NCBI RefSeq assembly: GCF_002020355.1
Contig: NZ_MPZV01000002.1
Span: 682,001-746,000, forward strand
From: Thioclava sediminum
GTDB taxonomy: Bacteria; Pseudomonadota; Alphaproteobacteria; Rhodobacterales; Rhodobacteraceae
Reading direction: 5' to 3'
Length of the DNA stretch: 64,000 nucleotides
Position numbers and translations under genes: made by a program. Position 1 is the first letter of the stretch. Every line of letters starts with the position of its first letter. A model generated the notes under the pieces. That model made no database searches, had not been told where the DNA came from, and saw only the letters and a program-made list of their open reading frames with translations. Shown in pieces: positions 19,008-27,727 of this stretch.

Positions 19008-19277
19008 CTATAGCCCCAGTGGCGCGAGATAGAGCACCAGCAACAGGAGGCACACGCCTGTCAGCGCCACATCGAAGCCGCGCTGCCAAGCGGGCGCCTG
19101 CACCAATCCCAGATATTTTCCGAGGATGATCCGCGCCTTTTGCCAGGCAAGTGCCATCACGACCACCGCTGCCGCCCCTGGCCACTTGGCCCAGACCCCC
19201 GAGAATGAAAGCAAGGACGAGCCAAGGGTGAGGAGAACAAGCGTGCCGAGGGCGATATAGAGGGACCGGCGTGTCAT
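19008..19277 (-). CDS. norF: NorF-like small membrane protein (cytochrome c oxidase subunit IV-like)
   Basis: The 89-residue protein (MTRRSLYIALGTLVLLTLGS onward) has three predicted membrane helices and ends with LYLAPLGL, as NorF-type proteins do. Its ATG overlaps the stop of the NorE-like gene (ATGA, 19274-19277), so the two are coupled. NorEF assist maturation or stability of the NO reductase NorCB in denitrifiers. No norCB lies in this window, so this is an orphan pair. Confidence 0.75.
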   Translation of the reverse strand: MTRRSLYIALGTLVLLTLGSSLLSFSGVWAKWPGAAAVVVMALAWQKARIILGKYLGLVQAPAWQRGFDVALTGVCLLLLVLYLAPLGL

Positions 19278-19828
19278 TGCAGGAGATAGACCACTGGAAA
19301 GAGCAACACCCAGATCAGATCGACCATGTGCCAGAACGCGGTCGCATCCTCGATATTTCCCACATGATCGCGCCACGCCACCAGCAGCAACAGGATGACG
19401 CCGGCTGCGACATGCGCGGCGTGAAATCCGGTCAGCAGGAAATAGAAATTGAAGAAAGGATGCGTGTCCCAGACAATGCCTTGCGCGGCCTTGGACGCGA
19501 ATTCGGCGCCCTTGATCCCGAGAAATGCCGCGCCGAGCAAAGCGGCACACACAAGAGAAACGCGTGCGCCGCCACGCCTGCGCGATTGCCTCAGATTCAG
19601 TGCCAGGGCAGCGAAAAAGCCGCTCGTCAGCAAGATGATCGTGTTCGTCGCAGCGGCAGTCCGGTTCAGCGCATTCTGCGCTTCGGCAAAGCCCGTCGGA
19701 TCAGTGATCCGCACCGACAAGAAAACGATCAACCCCGCACCGAAAACCAGCAATTCGCTGATAATGAGAACCCACATCAAAAGATCGCCGGGCAAATCGT
19801 CCAATGCAGTTCGGGTTTGATCCGTCAT
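19274..19828 (-). CDS. norE: NorE-like cytochrome c oxidase subunit III family protein
   Basis: The 184-residue protein has five membrane helices with the subunit III layout: DLLMWVLIISELLVFGAGL, IILLTSGFFAALA, and GFHAAHVAAGVILLLL followed by WHMVDLIWVLLFPVVYL. It lacks the first two helices of true respiratory subunit III, as NorE does. It is coupled with norF. An NsrR-like site lies 87 bp upstream (19916-19938), consistent with control by NO. Confidence 0.82.
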   Translation of the reverse strand: MTDQTRTALDDLPGDLLMWVLIISELLVFGAGLIVFLSVRITDPTGFAEAQNALNRTAAATNTIILLTSGFFAALALNLRQSRRRGGARVSLVCAALLGAAFLGIKGAEFASKAAQGIVWDTHPFFNFYFLLTGFHAAHVAAGVILLLLVAWRDHVGNIEDATAFWHMVDLIWVLLFPVVYLLQ

Positions 19829-19915
19829 TCAACAAGACCTTTGCAAGAGCCTTCGGACCGTCACGACTCAATCGGCTTCAACCTTCGTCGCCATGATCTC
19901 TCACTGCACTATTTT

Positions 19916-19938
19916 AATGCGCATTGTAAATACCATTT
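19916..19938. promoter_or_regulatory. NsrR-like Rrf2 operator B, between norEF and hemN
   Basis: The 23-bp site carries the core GCATTGTAAATACC with flanks AATGC and ATTT, in the 11-1-11 arrangement. It is 87 bp before the norE start and 140 bp before hemN on the other strand, so it may serve norEF, hemN or both. Confidence 0.65.
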
Positions 19939-20078
19939 GCCGCACGCAAGATGACTCGATGCCCTTCTGTCACTTTCACGGTCGAACGAGGGGACCTGTG
20001 CGGCCACCGGCCGCATGGTCGCACATTTAGTTTGAGCCACAGCAAAGAAGCCCGCTTCTGTCTGTCTGATAATAGGGC

Positions 20079-21434
20079 ATGGAACACACAGAAACACTTC
20101 GGGCCCTTGGCCTCTTCGATGCGCGCGTGCCGCGTTACACGTCCTACCCGACTGCGGCGGCCTTTTCGCCCGACACAGGCGCGTCCTTTCAACGCCATGC
20201 GCTTGAACAGTTGGACCCCAGCGAGCCTGTGTCGGTCTACATGCACATCCCGTTTTGCGAGCGGCTATGCTGGTTCTGCGCCTGTCACACACAAGGCACG
20301 AAAACCCTTGGCCCGGTGGAAAGCTATATCGAGGCGCTCGAGGCAGAGCTCGAAATGGTGCGCGCCATCATACCGAACGGCCTGAAAATGGGCCGCCTTC
20401 ACTGGGGTGGCGGAACGCCCACCATCCTGCCGCCGGAATTGATACATCGTCTCTCGGAATCGATACGCCGTGTGTTTCCACCAGCTCAGGAGTTCGAGTT
20501 CTCGGTGGAGATCGACCCGACCATGGTCGATCGCGCGAAGATCGAGGCTCTCGCCTCCGAAGGCATGAACCGCGCGTCGATCGGCATTCAGGATTTCGAT
20601 CCTGAAGTCCAGAAAGCAATCGGCCGCCTGCAACCGTTCGAAACCACACGCGCGTGCGTCGAAGACTTGCGCGCGGCCGGCATCGCCTCTCTCAACACCG
20701 ATCTGGTCTATGGCCTCCCGCACCAGAGCCTCGCACGTATTGAAGACACGATTGAAAAGGTTCTCACCTTTACGCCGGACCGCGTAGCGCTCTTTGGTTA
20801 CGCGCATGTGCCTTGGGTTTCAAAACGGCAAAAGCTGATCGACGAAGCGGCGCTGCCGGACGATCTGTCGCGCTACCACCTCGCCACGCGCGCTGGAGAA
20901 CTGTTTGTTGCAGCCGGTCTTACAGCTATCGGCATCGACCATTTTGCGCGCCCCGACGACACTCTGACGGCGTCGCTCGAGGCCGGACGACTGCGCCGCA
21001 ATTTCCAAGGATACACGACCGACACATGCAGCACCCTCATAGGGCTCGGGGCATCGTCGATTTCGCGCTTTTCGGAAGGTTATGTCCAGAATGCGCCCGC
21101 GACCGCCGCGTATCAGCAGCGGATCGCAACCGGTGTTTTTCCGAGCGCTCGTGGCTACCAGTTAAGCCCCGAAGACCAGCTGCGCGCTCGGGCGATCGAG
21201 GAGTTGATGTGTCGGTTCGCGGTGGATCTTGACGATTTGAGCCAGGAGTTCGGCACCGATGCCCAGAAGCTGCTACCGTGCCTGACGGAAATGGCCACGC
21301 GCTTTGCGCCATTCGCAAGGCTTACGGGAAAGCGCATTGCCATTGCACCGGAAGGTCGCCCGTTAACACGGATGATCGCTTCGGTTTTCGATCAGCATGT
21401 GCCGGAGGGGGTGCGCTATTCGCGCGCGTCCTGA
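20079..21434 (+). CDS. hemN: Oxygen-independent coproporphyrinogen III dehydrogenase
   Basis: The 451-residue radical-SAM enzyme converts coproporphyrinogen III to protoporphyrinogen IX without O2. The cluster cysteines are Cys60, Cys64 and Cys67 (CERLCWFC), followed by an extra Cys at 69 (CAC), as in HemN. Other motifs are the N-terminal PRYTSYPTA, HWGGGTPT for SAM, and NTDLVYGLPHQ. The HemN C-terminal domain is complete, and length is normal. A short hairpin (AAGGCGCG/CGCGCCTT) follows the stop without a T-run. It stands divergent from norEF, fitting a low-oxygen/NO respiration block. Confidence 0.95.
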   Translation: MEHTETLRALGLFDARVPRYTSYPTAAAFSPDTGASFQRHALEQLDPSEPVSVYMHIPFCERLCWFCACHTQGTKTLGPVESYIEALEAELEMVRAIIPNGLKMGRLHWGGGTPTILPPELIHRLSESIRRVFPPAQEFEFSVEIDPTMVDRAKIEALASEGMNRASIGIQDFDPEVQKAIGRLQPFETTRACVEDLRAAGIASLNTDLVYGLPHQSLARIEDTIEKVLTFTPDRVALFGYAHVPWVSKRQKLIDEAALPDDLSRYHLATRAGELFVAAGLTAIGIDHFARPDDTLTASLEAGRLRRNFQGYTTDTCSTLIGLGASSISRFSEGYVQNAPATAAYQQRIATGVFPSARGYQLSPEDQLRARAIEELMCRFAVDLDDLSQEFGTDAQKLLPCLTEMATRFAPFARLTGKRIAIAPEGRPLTRMIASVFDQHVPEGVRYSRAS

Positions 21435-21570
21435 ACAAGGCGCGTCTGATGGCGGAGCGCGCCTTCAGCAGGGTGTCACGCTAGACAACTCGCCGCCGGC
21501 AACAAGAAGCGGAGCTTGCGGGGGAGGGAGGGGCAGATCGTCGTGCTTCTTTCCCGCGGGAAATTGCTGA

Positions 21571-21870
21571 TCAGGACTTCGAATGTGTCGTTGCGAGGTC
21601 GCGCGGAGCCGCAACGGGTGCGTGTGAGGGAAAGGTGCCGCGTGACAGGATCGTGCCGTTCTTATCGACAACGAGGCGTAGAGCGCGACCGCCAAAGTAG
21701 AAGGTCAGCCGCCATCGGCCGGCATCGTCGTCGACACCGGCCTCGCATCTGCTTGTGACCTCGCCGTCGCGGAGTTTCGCGAGAACATCGGCTGGTGGGA
21801 GGCCGAAAGCGCGTCCAACGAGTTCTGCGTCGACCGTGAAACCGTCAGTGGTGAAAGACACGTTACGCAT
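21571..21870 (-). CDS. DUF6522-family protein, 99 residues
   Basis: The protein begins MRNVSFTTDGFTVDAELVGR, then FGLPPADVLAKLRDGEVTSR, and GRWRLTFYFGGRALRLVVD, which I recognise as DUF6522. The function is not known. It follows the first Rrf2 gene by 12 bp with a good AAAGGAG ribosome site, so it is in the same transcript. Co-transcription with an NsrR-like regulator suggests a role in the NO response. Confidence 0.75.
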   Translation of the reverse strand: MRNVSFTTDGFTVDAELVGRAFGLPPADVLAKLRDGEVTSRCEAGVDDDAGRWRLTFYFGGRALRLVVDKNGTILSRGTFPSHAPVAAPRDLATTHSKS

Positions 21871-21882
21871 CGCTATCTCCTT

Positions 21883-22302
21883 TCAGACCGCAGATGGAAC
21901 AGTGGCCGGCAAGGCGATGTCTGCCAGCGTCGAACGATCGAGTTCTGCCAAAAACGCGGTCTCTGCGGCGCGGAGTCTGCCCTTCAGGCCGCAGACGGGG
22001 GTAATGCAGCACGCGCCGTCAGGAGAGAAACATTCGACAATGGCCTGGTCCTGCTCGAGAAGCCGCACGAGGTCTCCCAGAACGATCTCGTGGGCGGGAC
22101 GGCCGAGCATTGCGCCGCCACCGGTCCCGCGCCGCGTGGTCACGAAGCCGTGCCGGGCCAGGCGCTGAATGACTTTATTCAGGTGGTGGCGAGAGATACC
22201 GAACTCTTCGGCGATCTCGGCTGTCGAGAAGGCACGCTCCGGCGCGCTGGCCATCCGCATCAGCGCTCGGAGTCCGAAATCTGTGAAACTGGTCAGGCGC
22301 AT
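21883..22302 (-). CDS. nsrR: Rrf2-family regulator, NsrR-like (copy 1)
   Basis: The 139-residue protein starts MRLTSFTDFGLRALMRMA, the NsrR-type N-terminus, with the winged helix-turn-helix FGISRHHLNKVIQRLARHGF. The cluster-binding region has ECFSPDGACCITPVCGL, supplying three to four cysteines for an Fe-S cluster. ATG 22302 is preferred over an upstream ATG because it has a GGAGG ribosome site and the family start. NsrR senses NO through its cluster and represses NO-detoxification genes. A near-perfect 23-bp dyad 16 bp before the start suggests autoregulation. Confidence 0.85.
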   Translation of the reverse strand: MRLTSFTDFGLRALMRMASAPERAFSTAEIAEEFGISRHHLNKVIQRLARHGFVTTRRGTGGGAMLGRPAHEIVLGDLVRLLEQDQAIVECFSPDGACCITPVCGLKGRLRAAETAFLAELDRSTLADIALPATVPSAV

Positions 22303-22317
22303 ATGGTGCCTCCAACA

Positions 22318-22340
22318 AACAAGCATCAGAAATGCTTGTT
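22318..22340 (-). promoter_or_regulatory. NsrR-like Rrf2 operator D, before Rrf2 copy 1
   Basis: The 23-bp site contains AACAAGCAT and ATGCTTGTT as perfect inverted 9-mers separated by five bases. It fits the NsrR 11-1-11 dyad and is more symmetric than the other three sites. It sits 16 bp upstream of the Rrf2 start codon. Confidence 0.7.
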
Positions 22341-22417
22341 ATAGATTTAGCCACGATCACGCAATGATCTTCGCGTTAGGTCGGTCATATTGAGGCGCGA
22401 TCCTCGGTTCCGTAGTT

Positions 22418-22800
22418 CTAACCCGCGCGAATTGCGAACAAGCCTGCGCGGCAGGAGATGTCCAGCTTGCCATCGGCGCGCTTGCGGCAGGTGATCACGC
22501 TGGAGGGGGCGATGCCGAGCTCGGCCGCGATTGCCTCGGATTTGCGATCAGAGGGGATGCCGAGGCAGACGGCGCGCTCGCGGTCGCTGAGCACCGTGAG
22601 CGGGGCCGGGACGCCGGTGTCGAGGGCGCGCTCGAAATGCAGCAGGGCGAGCCGCGCGGCCAGTCTGGCGAGGTCTGGATCGCAGACGTCGTCCTCCGCC
22701 TCGACCGTCTAGAAGCTGACGAAGAGACGCAATGTCTCGCTCAGGTCGAGCACCGTCGTCGTCGCCTTGAGGCGCGGCCGTTGACCGGGCGATCTCTGTT
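22418..22800 (-). pseudogene. LuxR-type regulator, decayed C-terminal part
   Basis: Reading the minus strand to the stop at 22418 gives a LuxR-type helix-turn-helix: TVLSDRERAVCLGI, then SEAIAAELGIAPSSVITCRK and KLDISCRAGLFA. Upstream the same frame holds VLDLSETLRLFVSF, a TAG stop near 22710, then TVEAEDDVCDPDLARLAARL. No start codon or complete N-terminus remains. The 5' limit is approximate. What it regulated is not known. Confidence 0.6.
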
Positions 22801-22840
22801 CCAATGCCTTGGGTGAACGAACGCCCCGCTGTTAGAAAAG

Positions 22841-23806
22841 CTAGCTGGCAATACCGTTGGAAAACAAGAGCACCATATATGCTGCATAGGCGGCCAACAT
22901 AAGCGCACCCCATACGCGACCAATCTTCTTAGTAGCGAACAGCAAGCCCAGCAGTAGGAGAGACGACGCCAGCATGACTGGGGTATCGATCTCGCGAAAG
23001 CGCGTGCTGACTTCGATCGGATGGATCACGACGGTGACGCCGAGGATCGCGAGGATATTGAAGATATTCGAGCCGATCACGTTGCCGAGCACAACATCGG
23101 GGTGACGCCGGATCGCCGCGACTATACTGGTGGCTAGCTCTGGTAGCGACGTTCCGATAGCCACGAGCGATAGGCCGATTACCGCGTCGGGCACCCCGAA
23201 CTCGCGGGCGATGTTTACTGCCCCTTCCACCAGTAAGTCCGCTCCGAACACCAGAGCGGCAATGCCAACAATGACCAAGAGCGGCGCAAGCCAAGGTCGC
23301 GGTAGCGGAATGTCTTCGAACTCCTCAGCTTCATGTTGAAATGCCGTTGCCCGGCGGTTGCGTTTTTCCAGCCAGTAGCTGGAAAAGAGGTAACCCGTGA
23401 GGACCAGAAGCATTGCGATGCCTTCGATCCGAGTGATGATTTCACCCTGAACAAGTGCGTAGGTCGCCAGCGAAACAAGTGTTGCGACCAACGCTTCGCG
23501 CAGAGCTGTTCGCGCCCAGCCAAGGATCGGTGTGATAACTGCTGCCACGCCGACAATGAGCAGAATGTTCGCGATGTTCGAGCCTACGACGTTACCCAAA
23601 GCAATCTCAGGCGCGCCGTCTATGGCAGCGTTCACGGAGACAAGCAGTTCCGGTGTCGACGTGCCGAAACCGACGATGATCAGACCGATTAAAAGCTTCG
23701 AGATGCCGAGGCGCTCGGCAATTGCGACTGAGCCACGCACGAGCCCTTCGCCGCCGACAAAAAGGAGAATAAGGCCGGCAGCCACGAGGAGGAGGTCATG
23801 CAACAT
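22841..23806 (-). CDS. Calcium/sodium antiporter (CaCA superfamily), second copy
   Basis: The 321-residue antiporter has the two CaCA repeats: GFGTSTPELLVS with GNVVGSNIANIL, and AIGTSLPELATS with GNVIGSNIFNIL. About ten helices are predicted, with a charged loop between halves (EKRNRRATAFQHEAEEFED). ATG 23806 (MLHDLLLVAAGLILL) is the natural start; the open frame extends far upstream with no coding character. The ribosome site is weak. It is closer to the general YrbG type than to the copy at 866. Confidence 0.88.
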   Translation of the reverse strand: MLHDLLLVAAGLILLFVGGEGLVRGSVAIAERLGISKLLIGLIIVGFGTSTPELLVSVNAAIDGAPEIALGNVVGSNIANILLIVGVAAVITPILGWARTALREALVATLVSLATYALVQGEIITRIEGIAMLLVLTGYLFSSYWLEKRNRRATAFQHEAEEFEDIPLPRPWLAPLLVIVGIAALVFGADLLVEGAVNIAREFGVPDAVIGLSLVAIGTSLPELATSIVAAIRRHPDVVLGNVIGSNIFNILAILGVTVVIHPIEVSTRFREIDTPVMLASSLLLLGLLFATKKIGRVWGALMLAAYAAYMVLLFSNGIAS

Positions 23807-24145
23807 TTCTATTTCTGTCCGATAGTTGTGCTCGCCTAAGAAGACGCATCGCCATGACTTAGTGCGCCGGTTACAGGAAAAGAATAGGAAGGCCGCACGT
23901 TCAGGAGCGGACCGGTCGGTATTCCGCCAAAGTGCCTTGAACCGGCAGTCCGTCTTTGGTCTTTTTCTGAGCTTAGCCTCCTCATCAGCTCTTTCAGAAA
24001 ACACTCCCGACGTGGGCCGACAATCGTGGTTCTCGGAACGCGTAACTCGGTCATGCTGATATAAGTCGGAGGCGGCCCGAAATTCGGACACTGAAATAAG
24101 CTACGATTTGCGGTCTGCTGATCTTCGCCGAGAAGGAGGTCAGAG
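23807..24145. other. Intergenic region leading into an IS3 remnant
   Basis: The 339 bases carry no recognised gene. The last 70 or so bases before 24146 probably belong to the left end of the IS3 element, because the OrfA ribosome site (AAGGAGG) is intact there. Confidence 0.4.
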
Positions 24146-24318
24146 ATGTCGAAACGCACGCAGCACGCGCCCGAGTTCAAGGCAAAGGTCGCGCTAGAAG
24201 CCTGAAGGGTGAAGAGACAGCGGCCGAGCTGGCGAGCCGGTTCGGGGTGCATCCGACGATGATCCATCAATTGAAACGGACCCTGCTCGAAGGCGCGTCC
24301 GATATGTTCGAGTGCGGG
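24146..24318 (+). mobile_element. IS3-family OrfA remnant with a frameshift
   Basis: ATG 24146 reads MSKRTQHAPEFKAKVALEA, then a one-base loss near 24200 creates a TGA stop. In the shifted frame the match continues LKGEETAAELASRFGVHP, TMIHQLKRTLLEGASDMFE. Similarity ends abruptly near 24318. OrfA normally supplies the DNA-binding part of the OrfAB transposase. It could be the partner of the OrfB remnant at 8797, but they are 15 kb apart. Confidence 0.8.
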
Positions 24319-24343
24319 GGGCGCACTGGGGAGCGGATCAAAG

Positions 24344-25168
24344 TTGGGTTGGACTCTAATCGATGGTCGTGGAAAAATCCCATGGCAGGTCAATCCAGCT
24401 ACGGGCGTTGAACGCTTCACACAAATGGCAGCTCAATGGAAAGACATCGTCCAATCGGTCGCGAATGACGAAAAGCTGAAGAAATCGTCTTCTGAGGTTG
24501 AAGCGTCTGCCGCGAGTTGGATCGCCGAAGAACGCGACCTATGCCTACACATGTCGAGCCATGTAGGGACACGCGTTGACAGCATCGTCGAACGCAAACT
24601 CCGGGAAGATCCTGCAGCAAGATTGAAGGAGCAAATAAGCTCGATCGTCGAAACGCATATGCTGACCTCGAAGCTCCGGGTTCCAGATTGCGCATCAGAT
24701 ATCGACCTCTGTGCAGACATTGCGCGCAAAACCGTGTCAGTTTCGATGACTGTCAAAGCGCCGACTGATCGAAAGTCAACAAAGGCGCGGCTCAATTGGC
24801 TGCTGAGGATGCTTCCCCAAAATGACGAGCGGATTTTTGTTCGCGCTCTTTGGCCGGGCCGTTGCCCTCCAACCATGAAGCCCATTTCGCTCCTTCGCGA
24901 AGAACCGGAACTAATTCAGACCGACAATTTGGACCTCGTTCCCCATGGATTTGAGATATTGATGATCGAAGGGCTCGGAAAGCGTTTCGGAGGCCGAAGG
25001 ACTGTTATCGAAGACATTGAGCGTATCGTTCCAGAGTTTTACGACCTTGTGGGAGCAAATCTAAAAGCATGGCAGGCCCCTCCACCCAAACCAGTGAAGT
25101 CGCGCACTGCGCCGGACCCGGGAGAACTCGAACCAAATGATCTCGGCGATGCCGGTTCACTACCGTAA
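24344..25168 (+). CDS. Hypothetical protein, probably 5' truncated by the IS3 remnant
   Basis: The open frame encodes up to 274 residues with no recognised domain. The only start at the beginning is a TTG without a ribosome site, 26 bp after the IS3 match ends; an internal ATG lies at 24425 (MAAQWKDIVQSVAND). The middle has RKSTKARLNWLLRML and FVRALWPGRCPP, and the end is proline-rich (QAPPPKPVKSRTAPDPGE). Codon use is less GC-biased than the core genes. No signal peptide or membrane helix is seen. I cannot name its family. Confidence 0.5.
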   Translation: MGWTLIDGRGKIPWQVNPATGVERFTQMAAQWKDIVQSVANDEKLKKSSSEVEASAASWIAEERDLCLHMSSHVGTRVDSIVERKLREDPAARLKEQISSIVETHMLTSKLRVPDCASDIDLCADIARKTVSVSMTVKAPTDRKSTKARLNWLLRMLPQNDERIFVRALWPGRCPPTMKPISLLREEPELIQTDNLDLVPHGFEILMIEGLGKRFGGRRTVIEDIERIVPEFYDLVGANLKAWQAPPPKPVKSRTAPDPGELEPNDLGDAGSLP

Positions 25169-25285
25169 AGCAAGGCGTAAGAAAGCGTTCCCTTCGTCGC
25201 CGCGGCGAGTTTAGAAATGCAAAGGTCTACGGCCAGGTCCCTGAATCTCGAAAGTCCGAAATTAGCTATCGCGTCCTTATCGCGA

Positions 25286-26197
25286 TTAGTTTGCCGCGGC
25301 AGCGGCAATGCGCCGATACCCCGCTTGACCGTGATAGAACCCGTTGGAGAACGAAATCCCGTCGCAAAGTTTGCGCAACGCTTGTTCACCGTCGATCAAG
25401 CTGTGGGTGCCATCCAGAACGTTGCGGAACGTCGTAGCCACTGCAACCATATCCACCGCCTGTGGCATCAGCCGAAAATGGGTGACGCCGTTTACGATCA
25501 TCTGTCCGGCTTCGGGCAACAGGTCGATGTAGCTTTCCGACTGGGTCTGAATACCGTTCACGCGAAGGATCGGGCGGTCGTCTGTGGTGCGCAAGGGCAT
25601 GCCATCCGCGTCCTCTTCGCACACGAATTGGCAGTTATCCTTGGTCCGGCCATGGGCGCGCGCATGATAGCATCGTGCGGACACCGCAAGCGAAGCACGG
25701 CCAAACACCTGCACTTCCACCCCCAGCCCAAGCTCGCGCGCCGCCGCAGCGGCCGCAGCAATCGCCGGGGCAGGCATTTCGGTCGGCAGGCAGACATGCG
25801 TCGCACCCCGGCCCGCCATCCAGGCGATGGTCGCCTCATTATAGGCGTTCATGAACGGACCGATGCGGTGCGGGCGCTTGCCTCGTGCAAACAGGCCCGC
25901 CGCGTTATTGATCTCGATCCCTGGCGCTTCCATGGCGGCCAGATCGGCTGTCGCCTTGCGTTCGCGTTTCAACATCACCTCGGCCAGCGACGACAGGATC
26001 ACCGTCTTACCACCGCGTTCCAGCCGTTCGATCGTGGCAGGCAGATCGGCCTCGTGAAACGGCGCGCGCTTCGAGCAGATGACCTCGCCCAGATAGACCT
26101 CGTCAATCGGCGCCTCGTCGGCGACACGAGCGTAGAAGTCGCGCCGCGTCTGGGTGGACCAGTGATAGGCGATGGGGCCCAAGGTCAGTTTCGTCAT
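25286..26197 (-). CDS. ubiV: UbiV, peptidase U32-family protein of O2-independent ubiquinone synthesis
   Basis: The 303-residue protein (MTKLTLGPIAYHW onward) carries UbiV features: YLGEVICSKR, GARLFA-type region AGLFARGKRPHRIGPFMNAYN, and the cysteine cluster CYHARAHGRTKDNCQFVC that helps bind a 4Fe-4S cluster. In E. coli, UbiU and UbiV form a complex that hydroxylates ubiquinone precursors without oxygen. An in-frame ATG 15 bases upstream (26212) is an alternative start that would overlap ubiU by ten bases. It is the last gene of ubiT-ubiU-ubiV. Confidence 0.92.
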   Translation of the reverse strand: MTKLTLGPIAYHWSTQTRRDFYARVADEAPIDEVYLGEVICSKRAPFHEADLPATIERLERGGKTVILSSLAEVMLKRERKATADLAAMEAPGIEINNAAGLFARGKRPHRIGPFMNAYNEATIAWMAGRGATHVCLPTEMPAPAIAAAAAAARELGLGVEVQVFGRASLAVSARCYHARAHGRTKDNCQFVCEEDADGMPLRTTDDRPILRVNGIQTQSESYIDLLPEAGQMIVNGVTHFRLMPQAVDMVAVATTFRNVLDGTHSLIDGEQALRKLCDGISFSNGFYHGQAGYRRIAAAAAN

Positions 26198-26202
26198 GTC
26201 GT

Positions 26203-27201
26203 TTACCGCCATTTCTTTGTCTCGAACGCGCCCTGGGTCTGTTTCTGGCCCTCGGTCAGGGCGACCAGATCGGCGATATTCGCCTCTCGACCCGCGCGGA
26301 TGTCATCAACGGCCTGCCGGAAGGCCGACACCACACCTCGGACATAACTCTTCGATCGCTGGCGACCTTCGATCTTAAAGGCGTGAACACCGGCCTCGAC
26401 CAGATCGGGAAGCAGCCGGGAAAGGTTCAGGCTGATCGGCTCCTCGAAGGCATAATATGGCTCGGAGCGGTGCGGCGCCGTATAGCGCCCCTTGCAGATT
26501 GTCGGGTAGCCTGCCTTTTCGTCTGCCCCGAAGCAGTCGATAGTGAAACCCGCGAGTTGCGAGGACATAGAGCCATCCGTGTGGCGCTTGTATTCCACGT
26601 CCGAGGCCGGAGAGCACACCCCGTCCATGTTGGTCGATTGCCCGGTGAGGTAGTTGGTCAGGCTGCACCGTCCTTCGACCATCAGCCCGTGATTGCCGAA
26701 GATAAAGGTCTCGATCTCACAGGGAATTTCCTTGCGGATTTCACGGATCTCGGGGATCGTCAGGATGCGCGGCAGCACGACGCGTTTCACTGCGAAATTC
26801 TCGCAATAATACCGGATCGCCTCGGGACTGGAGGCGGCGGCCTGAACTGACAGGTGCAGACGAACACCGGGATGGGTGCGCGCGATATAGTCTGCCACGC
26901 CCATATCCGCGACGATGAAAGCATCAACCCCAAGCAGCGCACCTGTATCAGCGGCTTGTCGCCACAGATCGACCTTGCCCGCAGGCGGGTAGGTGTTCAA
27001 AGCGAGCAACACCTTGGTGCCCTTGTCATGCGCGTAGGCGACCGATGCGGCCAATTCGTCCGGGGTGAAATTCAGTCCGGGAAAGTTGCGTGCGTTGGTG
27101 GCATCCTGAAAGCCGCAGTAAACCGCATCGGCGCCGGCATCGACGGCGGTGCGCAGGGCGGCGGGCGTGCCGGCCGGGCAGATCAGTTCGGCGAGGCTCA
27201 T
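26203..27201 (-). CDS. ubiU: UbiU, peptidase U32-family protein of O2-independent ubiquinone synthesis
   Basis: The 332-residue protein starts MSLAELICPAGTPAALRTAV and has the U32 motif with cluster cysteines: EGRCSLTNYLTG, MDGVCSPASDVEY, then FTIDCFGADE and YPTICKGRY. These four Cys match the UbiU 4Fe-4S ligands. The signature FKIEGRQRSKSYV is also present. ATG 27201 is chosen by family start; upstream extension runs through ubiT in another frame. It lies between ubiT (19 bp upstream) and ubiV (about 5 bp downstream). Confidence 0.94.
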   Translation of the reverse strand: MSLAELICPAGTPAALRTAVDAGADAVYCGFQDATNARNFPGLNFTPDELAASVAYAHDKGTKVLLALNTYPPAGKVDLWRQAADTGALLGVDAFIVADMGVADYIARTHPGVRLHLSVQAAASSPEAIRYYCENFAVKRVVLPRILTIPEIREIRKEIPCEIETFIFGNHGLMVEGRCSLTNYLTGQSTNMDGVCSPASDVEYKRHTDGSMSSQLAGFTIDCFGADEKAGYPTICKGRYTAPHRSEPYYAFEEPISLNLSRLLPDLVEAGVHAFKIEGRQRSKSYVRGVVSAFRQAVDDIRAGREANIADLVALTEGQKQTQGAFETKKWR

Positions 27202-27220
27202 GGGACGAGGGGTCCTTTCT

Positions 27221-27727
27221 TCACGTTGGATAGGCGCGGCGCAGTCTTGCCAGAATGGCGCGGCCAGCAGGGCCGAACATTCCAGCGGTTTCCTCGGCGA
27301 TGGATCCATCGACATCGTCGAGTGCATTGCGAAGCCGCACGACAGCTTCGGTGTCGCCCGTGACTTCCAGGTCGCGGGAGAAGAACGCGGCATCTCCATC
27401 CTCTTCGGAATCGACCAACTCCAGAAGCAGCATGAACTTCCCCCGAATTGTGGCTCCCGCTTCGGGCGCCGCATTGCGCGCGACGGCCCGGAACACCAGC
27501 GCTTGCGGATCTGGTCGCAGGTGCAGGGCAAAGGGCAGTTCCACCGGATCGATTACGAAATCGGTCCCCTGATGTGGACCGAGCCGCGAGAAAAGCGACG
27601 GATGCTGTTTGGCGACGCGCCTGACCACGCGGGTCAGGACGGGTTGCACGATCACGCATGAGAGGCGAGCGAGCACGGACGTGCCTAGGTCGGCAGCGCG
27701 CGGGAGTGTGTCGTCGCCCGCGCTCAT
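27221..27727 (-). CDS. ubiT: UbiT, SCP2-domain lipid-binding protein
   Basis: The 168-residue protein has an SCP2-type sterol-carrier fold: DFVIDPVELPFALHLRPDPQ, then RGKFMLLLELVDSEEDGDAAF and FSRDLEVTGDTEAVVRLRNAL. UbiT is needed with UbiUV for anaerobic ubiquinone synthesis, probably by holding hydrophobic intermediates. It is the first gene of the operon. The 236 bp to the divergent Rrf2 gene (copy 2) contain NsrR-like site C. Confidence 0.9.
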   Translation of the reverse strand: MSAGDDTLPRAADLGTSVLARLSCVIVQPVLTRVVRRVAKQHPSLFSRLGPHQGTDFVIDPVELPFALHLRPDPQALVFRAVARNAAPEAGATIRGKFMLLLELVDSEEDGDAAFFSRDLEVTGDTEAVVRLRNALDDVDGSIAEETAGMFGPAGRAILARLRRAYPT

